Below are positions 26,157 through 35,300 of a stretch of DNA of 64,000 bases, piece after piece; within the stretch, counting starts at the first letter, position 1, and each line of letters begins with the position of its first letter. The position numbers and the translations under genes are program-made. The DNA lies in the NCBI RefSeq assembly GCF_006715785.1, contig NZ_VFNX01000002.1:1-64000 (forward strand), written 5' to 3'. The DNA comes from Streptomyces puniciscabiei (GTDB taxonomy: Bacteria; Actinomycetota; Actinomycetes; Streptomycetales; Streptomycetaceae). The notes beneath the pieces were generated by a model. It did not search any database and was not told the origin of the DNA. It saw nothing but the letters and a program-made list of their open reading frames with translations.

Positions 26157-26702
26157 ATGCGGGATGACATTGCCGCGTTCGCGCGGATCACCGGAGCAGT
26201 GCCCAGGACGGCGGGGCCAGTCCTGCCATGGGGCAACACCCGGACCTTGTTCGGCATCGACCTGCCCGCCGACTACCGGGCGTTCGTTGACGCATACGGG
26301 CCCGGAACGGTGGGCAGCCGACTCACGCCGCTGATCCCACTGCCCCCGTACGGCGCCGGGATCGCCGCCCTGAGACCCGTCCTGGACGCCGCTGCCGAGA
26401 TCGGCACCCTGCTGCGCGGCCTTCGAGAGAAGTACCCGGAGGCGTTCCCGTACTTCTTCTACCCCGAGGCCGGGGGTCTCCTTGCCTGGGGCGACGGCGA
26501 CGGAGGGAAACAGTGCTTCTGGCTGACAGAGGACGCGGATCCGGACGCCTGGCCGGTCGTGGTGTGGGACAAGGCGAACTGGCGCCGTTACGACATGGGC
26601 ATGGTCGCCCTGCTGAACCGCGCCCTCGGCCGGCAGGACGCGTTCCTCGACGAACTCGTCGGGCCCAGGCCCGGGGAGCCGCTGTGGAGCCCCGAACTCT
26701 GA
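26157..26702 (+). CDS. SMI1/KNR4 (SUKH) family protein, probable immunity protein
   Basis: 181 residues. Pattern of SMI1/KNR4 domains: LFGIDLPADYRAFVDAYGPG near residue 32, then LLAWGDGDGGKQCFWLTE and WPVVVWD. SUKH proteins commonly neutralise C-terminal nuclease toxins of polymorphic toxin systems. It begins 17 bp after the toxin-tip gene ends, in the same direction. Start may be the ATG at 26157 or the adjoining GTG at 26154. Soluble, cytoplasmic. Confidence 0.75.
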   Translation: MRDDIAAFARITGAVPRTAGPVLPWGNTRTLFGIDLPADYRAFVDAYGPGTVGSRLTPLIPLPPYGAGIAALRPVLDAAAEIGTLLRGLREKYPEAFPYFFYPEAGGLLAWGDGDGGKQCFWLTEDADPDAWPVVVWDKANWRRYDMGMVALLNRALGRQDAFLDELVGPRPGEPLWSPEL

Positions 26703-26925
26703 GCCGTTCGCCGTGTCTCCCGGGGCTCGTACCTAAAGTGGGAAGCAGCGGCCTGGGAGGGGGATGACATCGGTTCACAGAGTCGCGGACTGGCGGACCT
26801 ACAGGCTTCCGGACTCCGGGCGGGGGCTACGACCTATCCGGCGGATCTTGTGGCTTCGAGTGAGCGGTTCGTTGCGGTTCACCCGTTGGCTGCGCTGCCA
26901 GCTCCGTTCGCTAAGGTCTGCGGCC

Positions 26926-27477
26926 ATGACCGAGAGCCAGACCGAAGCTTGGCCGGAACCTCCCCTCGCCGGCACCGAGGTCGCAGCGATCCTCGGCGCC
27001 GTCGAGCGTCAGCGGGCTACCCTTGCCTGGAAGTGCTCCGGCCTGGACGCCGCCGGTCTTCGCGCCACGCTCGGCACGTCCGCCATCACTTTGGGCGGCC
27101 TCCTCAAGCACCTGGCGCACGTAGAAGACAGTCACTTCGCCCGGTTGTGGCTCGGCTCCCCCGATGGTGCTCCCTGGGACACCGTCGACTGGGACAGCAA
27201 TCCCGGCTGGGACTACCGCTCCGCCGCCGAGGACACCCCCGAGCAGCTGCGCGTTCTCTGGCAGGAATCGGTCGCCCGTTCACGTGCCATCGTCGACGAG
27301 GCGCTCAGTACGGGCGGGCTGGACCAACTCGGCGCCTACACCACCCGTAGCGGCGAACGCCTTAACCTCCGCCGCATCCTCCTGGACCTCATCGAGGAGT
27401 ACGCCCGCCACGTCGGTCACGCCGACCTCATTCGTGAATCCGTCGACGGGCTCACGGGCGAGGACCCACCGAGGTGA
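26926..27477 (+). CDS. DinB-family protein (DUF664)
   Basis: 183 residues from the ATG at 26926. DinB four-helix bundle with the metal-binding histidine pattern: LLKHLAHVEDSHF in helix 2 and EEYARHVGHADLIRE near the C-terminus. DUF664/DinB members in actinobacteria include mycothiol-dependent transferases, so a thiol-conjugation role is plausible but not shown. I reject an upstream start at 26764, which would add 54 atypical Arg-rich residues. Not in an obvious operon; the preceding 220 bp show no other gene. Confidence 0.8.
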   Translation: MTESQTEAWPEPPLAGTEVAAILGAVERQRATLAWKCSGLDAAGLRATLGTSAITLGGLLKHLAHVEDSHFARLWLGSPDGAPWDTVDWDSNPGWDYRSAAEDTPEQLRVLWQESVARSRAIVDEALSTGGLDQLGAYTTRSGERLNLRRILLDLIEEYARHVGHADLIRESVDGLTGEDPPR

Positions 27478-27555
27478 ACTGAAGTACGTCGTGGCGGGAT
27501 GGTCGTCTTCATCATGCTCACCGCTGATAAGGGCATGTTCCGGCCGAGTGATCAC

Positions 27556-27682
27556 GCCGGAGCCATAAACGGATGGCGGCGGTGGTCACGGTGCCGTAGG
27601 GAAGACGTAGGCCCTCTTGTCGTAGCGGGTGACGACGGCCCGGGAGTTCTTGAGCCGGTTGATCGTCCACACAAGACCGGCT
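27556..27682 (-). pseudogene. IS5-family transposase C-terminal fragment with frameshift
   Basis: On the minus strand the reading WTINRLKNSRAVVTRYDKR, then AYVF, continues after a one-base shift as GTVTTAAIRLWLR. This is the conserved C-terminus of a Streptomyces IS5-family transposase. Upstream homology is absent. The adjoining 27690-27890 contains a plus-strand reading ADARIRLLLERFCGGADTEAV that looks like old coding sequence I cannot name. Confidence 0.65.
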
Positions 27683-27892
27683 CACCGGGCAACCGCCCTG
27701 TGAGCGCCAGCTGGCGCCCGTCCGGCACCGCCGGTCTGCTGCGATCGTGTCGGCTGTCGGTGAAGGCGCCGATGCCCGGATACGGCTGCTGCTGGAGCGT
27801 TTCTGCGGAGGGGCGGACACCGAGGCGGTGTTCTTGCTGCGCGAACGTCCACAGCCGCCGCCACCGGGCGGTCGCTGAGCGGGCGGTCGGGT

Positions 27893-28492
27893 TCAGAGCC
27901 GGATGATGATCAGAGCGATGTCGTCGCGGGCGCCGCCGGCCACGCCGAGGTGGGCGAGCAGGGCGTCGGCCATGGCCTCGGGCGCGAGGGCGCGGGAGCG
28001 GGCCAGGGCGGCGGTGAGGCGGCCGAGTCCGGTGTCGATGTCTTCATCCCGGCGTTCGATGAGCCCGTCGGTGTAGAGGACGAGGGTGTCGCCGGGGGTG
28101 TAGGTCTGGCCGGCCTCGGGTCGGGGGACGTGCTGCATGCGTGCGGCCAGGGGTGGGTCGGTGGCCTGGTCGAGCAGGTCACAGGTGCCGTCGGGGTGGA
28201 GCAGGATCAGGGGCGGGTGGCCTGCGCTGCTGTAGATGATCAGGTGGCTGGTGGGGTCGATGAGGGTTTTGACGGCGGTGGTGTTCAGGGCGCCGTGGAC
28301 GGAGCGGGCGTACAGGCCGACGACTTCCAACGCCTGAGCAGGGCGTTCCAGGGCGCGGATGGCGGCGGACAGGGCACTGCGGAGCATGCCCATGAAGGCG
28401 GCGGCCTCAAGGCCGTGGCCGGTGATGTCGCCGACGGCGGCGGCAAAGCGGCCTTCAGGCAGATCGACCAGGTCGTACCAGTCGCCGCACAC
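27893..28492 (-). pseudogene. SpoIIE/PP2C-type phosphatase, N-terminally truncated
   Basis: 199 codons beginning CGDWYDLVDLPEGRFAAAVGD, with GHGLEAAAFMGMLRSAL, YSSAGHPPLIL, LVLYTDGLIERRDE and GGARDDIALIIIRL, the complete PPM phosphatase core of Streptomyces SpoIIE-type regulators. In-frame sequence upstream (ESQLRIRAPGDV) still matches the family for ~15 codons, then stops matching near 28540. The usual PAS/GAF sensor half (300 or more residues) is missing, so this is most likely a 5'-deleted remnant, though the core might still fold if transcribed. Metal-binding aspartates are intact. Confidence 0.65.
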
Positions 28493-28499
28493 GTCGCCG

Positions 28500-29081
28500 G
28501 GCGCGCGGATACGGAGCTGGCTTTCGTCCTGCTCCGGCTGGCCGAGGACATCGTCTGGCCCGTCACCGCCGTGGACGGAGACAGCGAGCCGTGCGCGGAC
28601 TCCTTCGCGCTGGACGAGGTCGGGTACGTACTGCTGTCCGCACTGCGCGAATGGGCACGGGAGTCCCCCACCACGGCGGCGCCGGGCATCGCCCGCAGCA
28701 AATCCGGTTCACGGCGAATGTCGTCACGGACCCCGACCACCCGGACACCGCCGACACCCAGGGCCAGCGCTCCGAGCCAGCCCAGGCGTACAGCAGGCAC
28801 CTTGTGCCACCTCCCGATCGCGGTGCCCGGACTCCAGGCACGTCACCTGGTGCCCCTACCCCGACGTGGCGGCCGCACGAGGGCGACGGGCCGGGCCGGC
28901 GAAGAGAGGGGCAGCCGGGTTCGTAGGCGAGCGGTTCATGGCCAAGGCCTGTGGCAGGCGCAAACAGGGTGCGCGGACGGACTGATCATGAGGGCCGGTG
29001 TGGAACCACTCTGCTGGGGGCACCGGAATGCTCAGGAGTGGGCCGAGGTGCGGGCCCGCACCGAAGGGTGTGGGAGGGCAC
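28500..29081. other. Unassigned stretch between phosphatase remnant and YihY gene
   Basis: A plus-strand reading from ~28508 (LAFVLLRLAEDIVWPVTAVD, then LDEVGYVLLSALREWARESP) has protein-like composition but no start codon or recognised family. It may be the joined fragment that replaced the phosphatase N-terminus. Nothing else identified. Confidence 0.3.
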
Positions 29082-30089
29082 ATGGACGTGCTGGCCCGGC
29101 TGGACCGATACCAGCGGCGGCACCGGTGGGCGGGTATGCCGATCGCGGTGGTGTACAAGTTCTTCGACGACCAGGCCACATACCTCGCCGCACTGCTGGC
29201 GTACTACGGCTTCGTCTCCCTCTTCCCGCTGCTGCTGTTCCTGGTGGCGATCCTCAGCGGCGCCCTGCACGGCAATCCTCAGCTCCAGCACTCGATGCTG
29301 CACTCAGCACTCAGCGACTTCCCCGTGATCGGCGACCAGCTCGGCCAGAACATCCACTCCTTCCACGGCAGCGGCGCGGCCATCGCGGTCGGCATCAGCG
29401 GCAGCGTCTACGGCGCCCTCGGTATCGCCCAGGCGGTCCAGCACGCCCTGAACAAGATCTTCGCCGTGCCGCGGCACACCCGCCCCGACCCGCTGCGGTC
29501 ACGGGCCAAGAGCCTGTACTTCCTGCTCCTGCTCGCCGCCGGCCTGTGCCTGACGACGGCCCTGTCCACCGCGGAAGGCGCCGCCCTCCTCTTCGGAACC
29601 CGCCTGGCAGTCGGCATCCGGACTGCCGCCGGTGTCGCGGGTGTCGGCCTCAACGCCACCCTCCTGCTGCTGAGTTACCGACTCATGACCCGGCGCGAAC
29701 TGCCTGCGCGCAGCATGTACGGGCCGGCCCTGGGAGCCGCGTGTGCCTGGCAGGCACTGCAGTGGGGCGGCACGTACTACGTCGGCCACGTGCTGCGGGG
29801 CGCCACGGCGACCTACGGAATGTTCGGCATCGTGCTCGGCCTGCTCGCCTGGATCTACCTCGCCGCCATCGTGTACCTCACCGCCGCCGAGATCATCGCC
29901 GTGCGCCGCCTTCGGCTGTGGCCGCGCAGCCTGGCCACGCCCTTCACCGACCACGTCCACCTCGCCACCGGCGACCTGCGCGCCTACCGCACCTATGCGA
30001 CCACGGAGTCCTTCAAGGGCTTCGAGAAAATCTCCGTCCGCTTCGGCGAGCCACCGCCGCCGGCCGTGGGCGACAAGGGGCCCCCGTGA
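29082..30089 (+). CDS. YihY/BrkB-family inner membrane protein
   Basis: 335 residues from the ATG at 29082 with GGGAGGG upstream. Six predicted membrane segments: ATYLAALLAYYGFVSLFPLL, the VGISGSVYGALGI region, LYFLLLLAAGLCLTTAL, VAGVGLNATLLLLSY, ALGAACAWQALQW and GIVLGLLAWIYLAAIVYLT. This is the YihY/virulence-factor BrkB (formerly 'ribonuclease BN') pattern. Function in Streptomyces is unknown; transport or envelope roles have been proposed for the family. Intact and apparently monocistronic. Confidence 0.85.
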   Translation: MDVLARLDRYQRRHRWAGMPIAVVYKFFDDQATYLAALLAYYGFVSLFPLLLFLVAILSGALHGNPQLQHSMLHSALSDFPVIGDQLGQNIHSFHGSGAAIAVGISGSVYGALGIAQAVQHALNKIFAVPRHTRPDPLRSRAKSLYFLLLLAAGLCLTTALSTAEGAALLFGTRLAVGIRTAAGVAGVGLNATLLLLSYRLMTRRELPARSMYGPALGAACAWQALQWGGTYYVGHVLRGATATYGMFGIVLGLLAWIYLAAIVYLTAAEIIAVRRLRLWPRSLATPFTDHVHLATGDLRAYRTYATTESFKGFEKISVRFGEPPPPAVGDKGPP

Positions 30090-30163
30090 GCCGCCGGAAG
30101 GGATCACCGAGTACGCCGGTGGGCCTGGACGGCGGTACGCGGCACCCCGCATGATCACATCTC

Positions 30164-30490
30164 ATGACGGACGCTGAGGAGACAGTGGAACGGCAACTCG
30201 CCGCGTACAACGATCACGACATGGAAGCCTTCGTCGCCACCTACGCCGACGACGTGCGCGTGCGTCTGCGTGATGGGACCTACCTGCGGGGCCCCGACGC
30301 TCTGCGGGAACGGTATGCAGCCCAGTTCGCCGAAGGCCGGTGAAAGGCGGAGATCGTCGGCGGGCTCACCGAGGGCGAGTGGGTGGTGGACCACGAGATC
30401 GCCCACGGACTGGGCGACGTTCCCCTTCGTGTCCTGGTCGCCTATCACGTGCGCGCAGGGCTCATCGACCGCATCAACTTCCTCGGCTGA
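30164..30490 (+). pseudogene. SnoaL-like (NTF2 fold) protein with internal TGA
   Basis: Reads MTDAEETVERQLAAYNDHDM, then EAFVATYADDV, a TGA at 30341-30343, and continues in the same frame as KAEIVGGLTEGEWVVDHEIA to a stop at 30488. The 108-residue product would be a normal SnoaL-like polyketide-cyclase-fold protein. The stop falls where tryptophan is expected (GR-W-K), so a single TGG to TGA change inactivated it. The reading frame is otherwise intact, suggesting a recent event or a sequencing error. Confidence 0.7.
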
Positions 30491-31197
30491 ACCAGCGCCC
30501 CGCAGATGAGAGCTGGGCCAAAGCCGGCAGAGGTTGAATAGCAGACGACCGGCCAGGTACCGGCCGACCGGGATTTCCCCTCCCAGACGAGACGTCAGGC
30601 AGAGAGCCGCAGCAGGATCACCGCCCGCGCGAAGCGCACCACCAGCGCGTCGGCGAGGACGGCCCGCTCGTACTGCAACGGGACTCGGGGTATCTCCCAC
30701 TCCCCCGGCTCCAGGTCCGAAGCCGGGACGCGGCCGACGTGCCCGGGGCTGCCGGTCACGGTCCGGTGCGGCGGTCGGCGGACGTCGGGCGGTGGCCGTG
30801 GCGGCGTCTACGGACGACGTACACACCGAGCGCGGTGAGGACCAGCAGGCCACAGGACACGCCGGGCTAGCCGGTGCCGGGGCCCGCGGTGACGCTGCGC
30901 TTGGCGACCGGACCGGACAGTTGGTTGTCCGCCCGACACTGCAGGCGCACAGTCCGTGGCCCGCCGCCTTGGTGAGGCGGCGGGCCACGACGGATACGGC
31001 GAACTGGGTGGTCAGCCCACCAGGTTGACCGCGCGGGACGAGGTGACGCCGATCTCCTCGGCGATCTCGGCCAGCACCGGCTGTGGAATGGAGTCGTCCA
31101 CGATCAGTGCGACCAGCCCGGCCGCCTCGCCGTCGCCGCGAGCGCACCGTCCAAGTGATGGATGGGTTGCTGGGCTACGAGCGGGCGGGTGCGTGCG
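30491..31197. other. Remnant-rich stretch without an intact gene
   Basis: On the minus strand near 31020-31140 the reading GDGEAAGLVALIVDDSIPQP, then VLAEIAEEIGVTSSRAVNLV and stop, looks like a C-terminal tail. Near 30775-30925 a reading SVTAGPGTG, stop, then PGVSCGLLVLTALGVYVVRR resembles a C-terminal membrane anchor. I cannot assign either family. Confidence 0.35.
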
Positions 31198-31560
31198 TCA
31201 CCTCGTGCCGTGCTCCTGTGGCCACTGTCCGGTGATCTTGCCGTCGGGCGTCAGGGTGAACCGGGTTCCGTCCATGTCCGTCGTGGCACTGGCTCTCGTG
31301 CCGTACGCCTCCATGGTGAAGTCCTCGGCTTTACCCATGTGCACGTGCGCCTCAGCGGCGTTGCTCCACGAATTGACCCGCACCTGCACTCCCCAGTGGT
31401 TCACTTGCGACTTCTCCCGCCACGGCCCCCAGCTGCTCTGCGGCAGCAGCCCTGTGCCTCGGCCCGAGAACACGTACCAGCTCGCGAAGCCAAGCAGGGT
31501 CACAGCGGCGACGAGCGCAAACGCGGCCGACCGGCGACGGATGCGGGAGGAGAGAGCCAC
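31198..31560 (-). CDS. Small exported or membrane-anchored protein
   Basis: 120 residues from a GTG with GAAGGA upstream. The basic N-terminus (RIRRRSA) precedes one hydrophobic segment (FALVAAVTLLGFASWYVF, 14-31), an uncleaved anchor or signal peptide. The remaining ~85 residues are polar with several Trp (SSWGPWREKSQVNHWGVQV) and probably extracellular beta structure. No family recognised. The flanking 31575-31850 contains a plus-strand reading INQLNPSPVQVKLLRRQADL without a start, likely a coding remnant. Confidence 0.6.
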   Translation of the reverse strand: MALSSRIRRRSAAFALVAAVTLLGFASWYVFSGRGTGLLPQSSWGPWREKSQVNHWGVQVRVNSWSNAAEAHVHMGKAEDFTMEAYGTRASATTDMDGTRFTLTPDGKITGQWPQEHGTR

Positions 31561-31943
31561 TTGATGGGTTCCTTCATGGTTCGGGGAGCGCTTCGCCGCA
31601 GTCCAAGACGGTCCCCGGCCGGGCCGCGTTCCTGACCGCCGGGATCAATCAGCTGAACCCCTCACCTGTCCAGGTCAAACTGTTGCGCCGTCAGGCCGAC
31701 CTGGAGACCAGGGGGGCCGCGCTGCTGAGGGCCCTTGTCGGCATCGAACCGGACCGTGAGAAGCGAGCATCTGGCCCGCGCCGAGGTAAGCGGGCGCTGG
31801 CTGGCGTGCCAGCGATGCAACACCAGCCATCAAGACGGCGCTAAAGATGGCTACTTCTCACGTACAGTCGTTCGAGCGTCCGGCATGATCAACACGCGTC
31901 GCGTGACCAACGGCGTGTCGGCAACAGCTATGTGGGGAAAGAC

Positions 31944-32606
31944 ATGAAGAAGCGTCCACAGTCTGCCTTGGCCCTCGGCACTGTCATCCTCGCCACGACC
32001 ACGCTCTTCGGAGCGACAGCTGGCAACGCATCGGCTGCGCCGGGCGACGACGCACCTCAGCAAACTCTGCAGGGTGTCCTGGCGGATCTGACCGCGCAGC
32101 ACGGCGACAACGGCGGCGGTTCATTCGACAGTCCGGAAGGGCAGCGCCTGCTCGCCGCGCTCGAAGCGGATGGTGATGGCAGGAGCGGCGCCAGCGTGTC
32201 CGCCGCAGTGGTTCCGGACGCGGTCGCACCGGCCGCCACGACGAGAAACTGCACGGGCACGTTCAACGACACCTCGGCCACGGTGACGCTCCAAGAGAGC
32301 AATGCCAGCATCCCCTGGAGTGTCCGTCTCGCACCGGCCAACGCCTCGCTGGGAGCCGTCAACTTCAGCAATCAGAGCTTCGCAGACAACTACCAGGCAA
32401 ACAGCTACCAGCCGCACAACGAGCCGTGGAACTACTGGTTCCACGGAAATCTGGGCAACCCGTTCTCGATCGTCCGCAGCAGCCTCAAACACCAGATGCA
32501 CAATGGTTCGTCGGTGTCCTTCCTGTGGTTCTGGCACAGCATCGCCAGGCCCACCTCCGGCGGGTACGCGTGGGTGAACTGCACCTACCGGCCCGGCGTC
32601 AACTAA
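31944..32606 (+). CDS. Secreted protein of unknown function
   Basis: 220 residues from the ATG at 31944 (GGGGAAAG upstream). Signal peptide: MKKRPQSALALGTVILATTT, with cleavage likely after GNASA (ASA-AP). The mature part has an acidic linker and, after an Ala/Val-rich stretch, a ~115-residue domain rich in Asn, Ser, Phe and Trp (NEPWNYWFHGNLGNPF, WFWHSIARPTSGGYAWVNC) with two cysteines that could form a disulphide. Probably a small extracellular beta-domain. No family recognised. It is followed 8 bp later by another small gene. Confidence 0.7.
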   Translation: MKKRPQSALALGTVILATTTLFGATAGNASAAPGDDAPQQTLQGVLADLTAQHGDNGGGSFDSPEGQRLLAALEADGDGRSGASVSAAVVPDAVAPAATTRNCTGTFNDTSATVTLQESNASIPWSVRLAPANASLGAVNFSNQSFADNYQANSYQPHNEPWNYWFHGNLGNPFSIVRSSLKHQMHNGSSVSFLWFWHSIARPTSGGYAWVNCTYRPGVN

Positions 32607-32614
32607 GGGGAAGC

Positions 32615-33007
32615 ATGGACCAGGGGATTGACGAGCCCTTCCAGGCAGTGCTGCGCGATCTCGTTGCGTCCGGACTGTCTGCCCGACTCAAAGAGGACAG
32701 CAGCGGCTTGACCGATGGACTGCTCCGAGCAGACCTGTCCGTGGCCGGCCGGAGAATCGGGCATCTGGCAGTGGATCCCGCACAGGATCTGGACGGGTGT
32801 ATCTGGGTGCTCGCCGACCAAGTACAGGACCTGGTCCTTGAGGAAGTGCGCGACGAGGAAGGTCATGCCATCGTCTGGCCGCCCTGTACGGAAGGGCACC
32901 AGCACCCGATGCGCCTTTCATCCGATCCAGGTCATCCTTACTGGTCCTGCCCCGCACGACCGGAAGTGGAAATCCGAGTCGGGGCGCACCCCGGTCGTCG
33001 ACCCTAA
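32615..33007 (+). CDS. Hypothetical cytoplasmic protein
   Basis: 130 residues from the ATG at 32615, preceded by AGGGGAAG. Acidic, without membrane segments; features include GCIWVLADQVQDLVLEEVRD and a C-terminal HPYWSCPARP. It could be cotranscribed with the secreted protein gene 8 bp upstream. No family recognised. Confidence 0.55.
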   Translation: MDQGIDEPFQAVLRDLVASGLSARLKEDSSGLTDGLLRADLSVAGRRIGHLAVDPAQDLDGCIWVLADQVQDLVLEEVRDEEGHAIVWPPCTEGHQHPMRLSSDPGHPYWSCPARPEVEIRVGAHPGRRP

Positions 33008-34143
33008 TTTCCCTACACGCCTCCATTCCCAAACGCAGCCGGTAGGAGCGGAGCAGAGCCGGCGGTGTGCCTTATGTGCTCGGCGAGGATCTGATCAGGT
33101 TCGACCTCTCCGGTGGCTCGCGCGGCCAGCACGATGGGGGTCACCCGCTCCACGACGTCCCGGACGTACCCGGCCGGTGTCATACCGTTCTCCGAGGCGG
33201 CGCCGGCCGCGCCGCACGAGACATGGCCGAGCGAAGGCGTCGCGCGGCGTCGGGGTGTGGATCTCGGTCATGGCGCAGCCTACGAGCCGGACCGTTCGTT
33301 GTCAGTGCATGGATGCTCACAACGCTGACGCGCAGCCCTGTACGGCCTCGCTGGAGGTGTACTGACTCCCGTACTGGTCGGACAGTCACAACGATGCCGG
33401 CGCGCATGGACGCGCGACGGACCGGCTGGCGTCGTGGAACGGACGGGCGGTGATAGTCGCCATCGCGGTGGCCACCGTGATCCTCGCGGTGGTGTCCGTC
33501 GTGGTGCGTGACCTGCCCAGGTGAGTCTCTATGAGCTGTTCGGGGAACTGGTGGTGCCCGGCTGGCGTGCCGCAGCCGGCCGGCCATCCGATGGGCCGCA
33601 GGATGACCGCCCGGGCGGGCGGTGCGACGGGCCCGATTTCCCGGCGGCGCCTGCGCATCCCGCGGAGTGTGCGGATCCTTCGGGACCGCCCGCCCGGCTG
33701 CACCGTTCTCCCAGCGGTGCAGCCGCCCCGTGCCCGTGCACCGCGTGCACACAGGTGCGGGCCGCGACCTTGGTGGTGCGGTGAAGGGCGGCCTGATACG
33801 CCATGGCGTTCGGTGCTGACTGCAGTCACAGGCTGATCGCCACGAGGGGCCCTCATGCCATGCTCAACGACGCACATCAACATCCTGAGCATGGACCCGA
33901 CTGCCCCACCAGGAACTGCGAAGCCTCAACGGCCGGGCTCAAATGCGCCGCCGTTGGCACTACAGACCGCGGAGTTCTCGGATGATGACCTTCAGGCCGT
34001 CGATGAACTCCAAGGTGGACGGGATGGTCCGGCCCGCCGGGACGGTGTCAGTGTGGCCGTTGCCCTGCAGGATGAGCGGCACGTACGGCGAAAGGCTCGC
34101 GCAAGACCAAGGACAGCCGGTTACGGTGCTGACCATGGCGACC
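33008..34143. other. Degraded stretch
   Basis: No intact gene identified in ~1.1 kb. Minus-strand reading from 33180 (MTPAGYVRDVVERVTPIVLA, then ARATGEVEPDQILAEHIRH) and plus-strand reading around 33440-33523 (AVIVAIAVATVILAVVSVVV, then RDLPR and stop) look like remnants of, respectively, a small soluble protein and a membrane peptide without a start codon. Confidence 0.35.
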
Positions 34144-34408
34144 AGCCCCCGATCTGCTGGCGCTGCCTGATCCGGCCCCGCCGACGCCGCCGGCCGCGAA
34201 GCTGCCGGACCATCCGGCCTACCGGCAGATCATGGCGGTGTTCGCTGCGGCCGACGTTCCGCTGCGGGCACGGGCGGTCTGCGAGGCGATGGATCTGGAG
34301 ATCGCGCCCAGCAACGTCAACAACGTCCGGCTGAAGCTCAAGCGGCTGGTCGAACACGGGGTCCTGATCGAGCCGGCGCAGGGAGTGTTCACCCAGCCAC
34401 GGCCGTAG
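34144..34408 (+). pseudogene. C-terminal fragment of a winged-helix-type protein
   Basis: Reads KLPDHPAYRQIMAVFAAADV, PLRARAVCEAMDL, NNVRLKLKRLVEHGVLIEPA and FTQPRP, then stop. The helix-turn-helix/wing pattern with the final LFTQPRP-like end is common in transposon-associated Streptomyces proteins that are usually longer. The frame has no start codon after the upstream stop, so the N-terminal part is lost. Confidence 0.55.
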
Positions 34409-34501
34409 GCACCCGGAGAGGCCACCATCCCGACAGCCCCAGCTGCAAGCGCGAAAAGGCAGCACGTCACTTACGCCCTCTGAAGCCCGGTCGACCAGCG
34501 C

Positions 34502-35290
34502 TCAGCGGTGGGTGGCGAGATGTTTCTGCAACTGGGCGTGGCGGAACTGGTAGACGCCTCCCACTCGCCTCAGCACCCCCCTGTGCTCGTGTGCGTCCAC
34601 CAGGAAACCCACGAAGCGCCAGGGCAGCCGCCCGGCGAGACACAACCAGCCCTTGGTGACGGCGTACATCCCCCAGGCGCTCTCGCTGAATCCCGCGCCC
34701 GCGAACAGCACGGCGAAGAACAGCCCGACACCCAGGACGGCGGTGGAACCGACCGCCAGGCCGGCGAGCCCGAAGGAGAGCAGCCAACCGAGTCCCATCG
34801 TCGCGGACATCGCCCAGAAGACCCGGCGATCGCGGACCAGGAACGCCCGCGGTGTGGCAGCGGTGGTCAGATCGGCTGGAACCCCGGCGACGGCCCCAGA
34901 CTCCCAGGCGTACCAGACGGCGACCGTCGCCACCGCGCTCACCGCCGCGCAGCCCACCAGCACCCCAGTGAGGCCCGCCGTCGCGAACCCGACCCCCACC
35001 CCGGTCGCCGTGAGGGCGATCCCGCCGGCCGTGAGAGCGGCCGGCCACCGCAGGCGACCCAGCGGGGGACGTACCGTCGCGCTGGAACGAGCGTCCGCGG
35101 CGGCCGCTCCGCCCGCGGTGGCCCCGAAGAACAGACCTAGTGCGGCGCTGACCGCCACACTGATCGAACTGCCGGTGCAGAGTCCCATCGCCACCGCGAA
35201 GACCACGCCCAGTGTCCCGGCAAACACCGCGACGAAGAGCCGACCCGGGGCCGCGCGACGCGGCTGCCACCAGGCGATGTCGGACCGGCC
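34502..35290 (-). pseudogene. C-terminal half of an HTH-NACHT-membrane protein
   Basis: From about VGRSDIAWWQ at 35290 the minus strand encodes the membrane half of the same family as the protein at 16.6 kb: DIAWWQ, several hydrophobic segments, LTTAATPRAFLVRDRR, and the terminal GVLRRVGGVYQFRHAQLQKH. The HTH and NACHT domains (~500 residues) are absent. Upstream codons belong to another gene read backwards. The break coincides with the 5' break of the nitronate monooxygenase gene on the other strand. Confidence 0.75.
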
Positions 35291-35300
35291 CACCCCGGGG

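Noticed and set aside
27950..30154. A 734-codon plus-strand open frame across the SpoIIE-type remnant and the YihY gene
   Set aside because: It is antisense to the phosphatase and out of frame with YihY; its composition (Gly/Val/Arg rich, then Arg/Pro rich) is typical of shadow frames in high-GC DNA.
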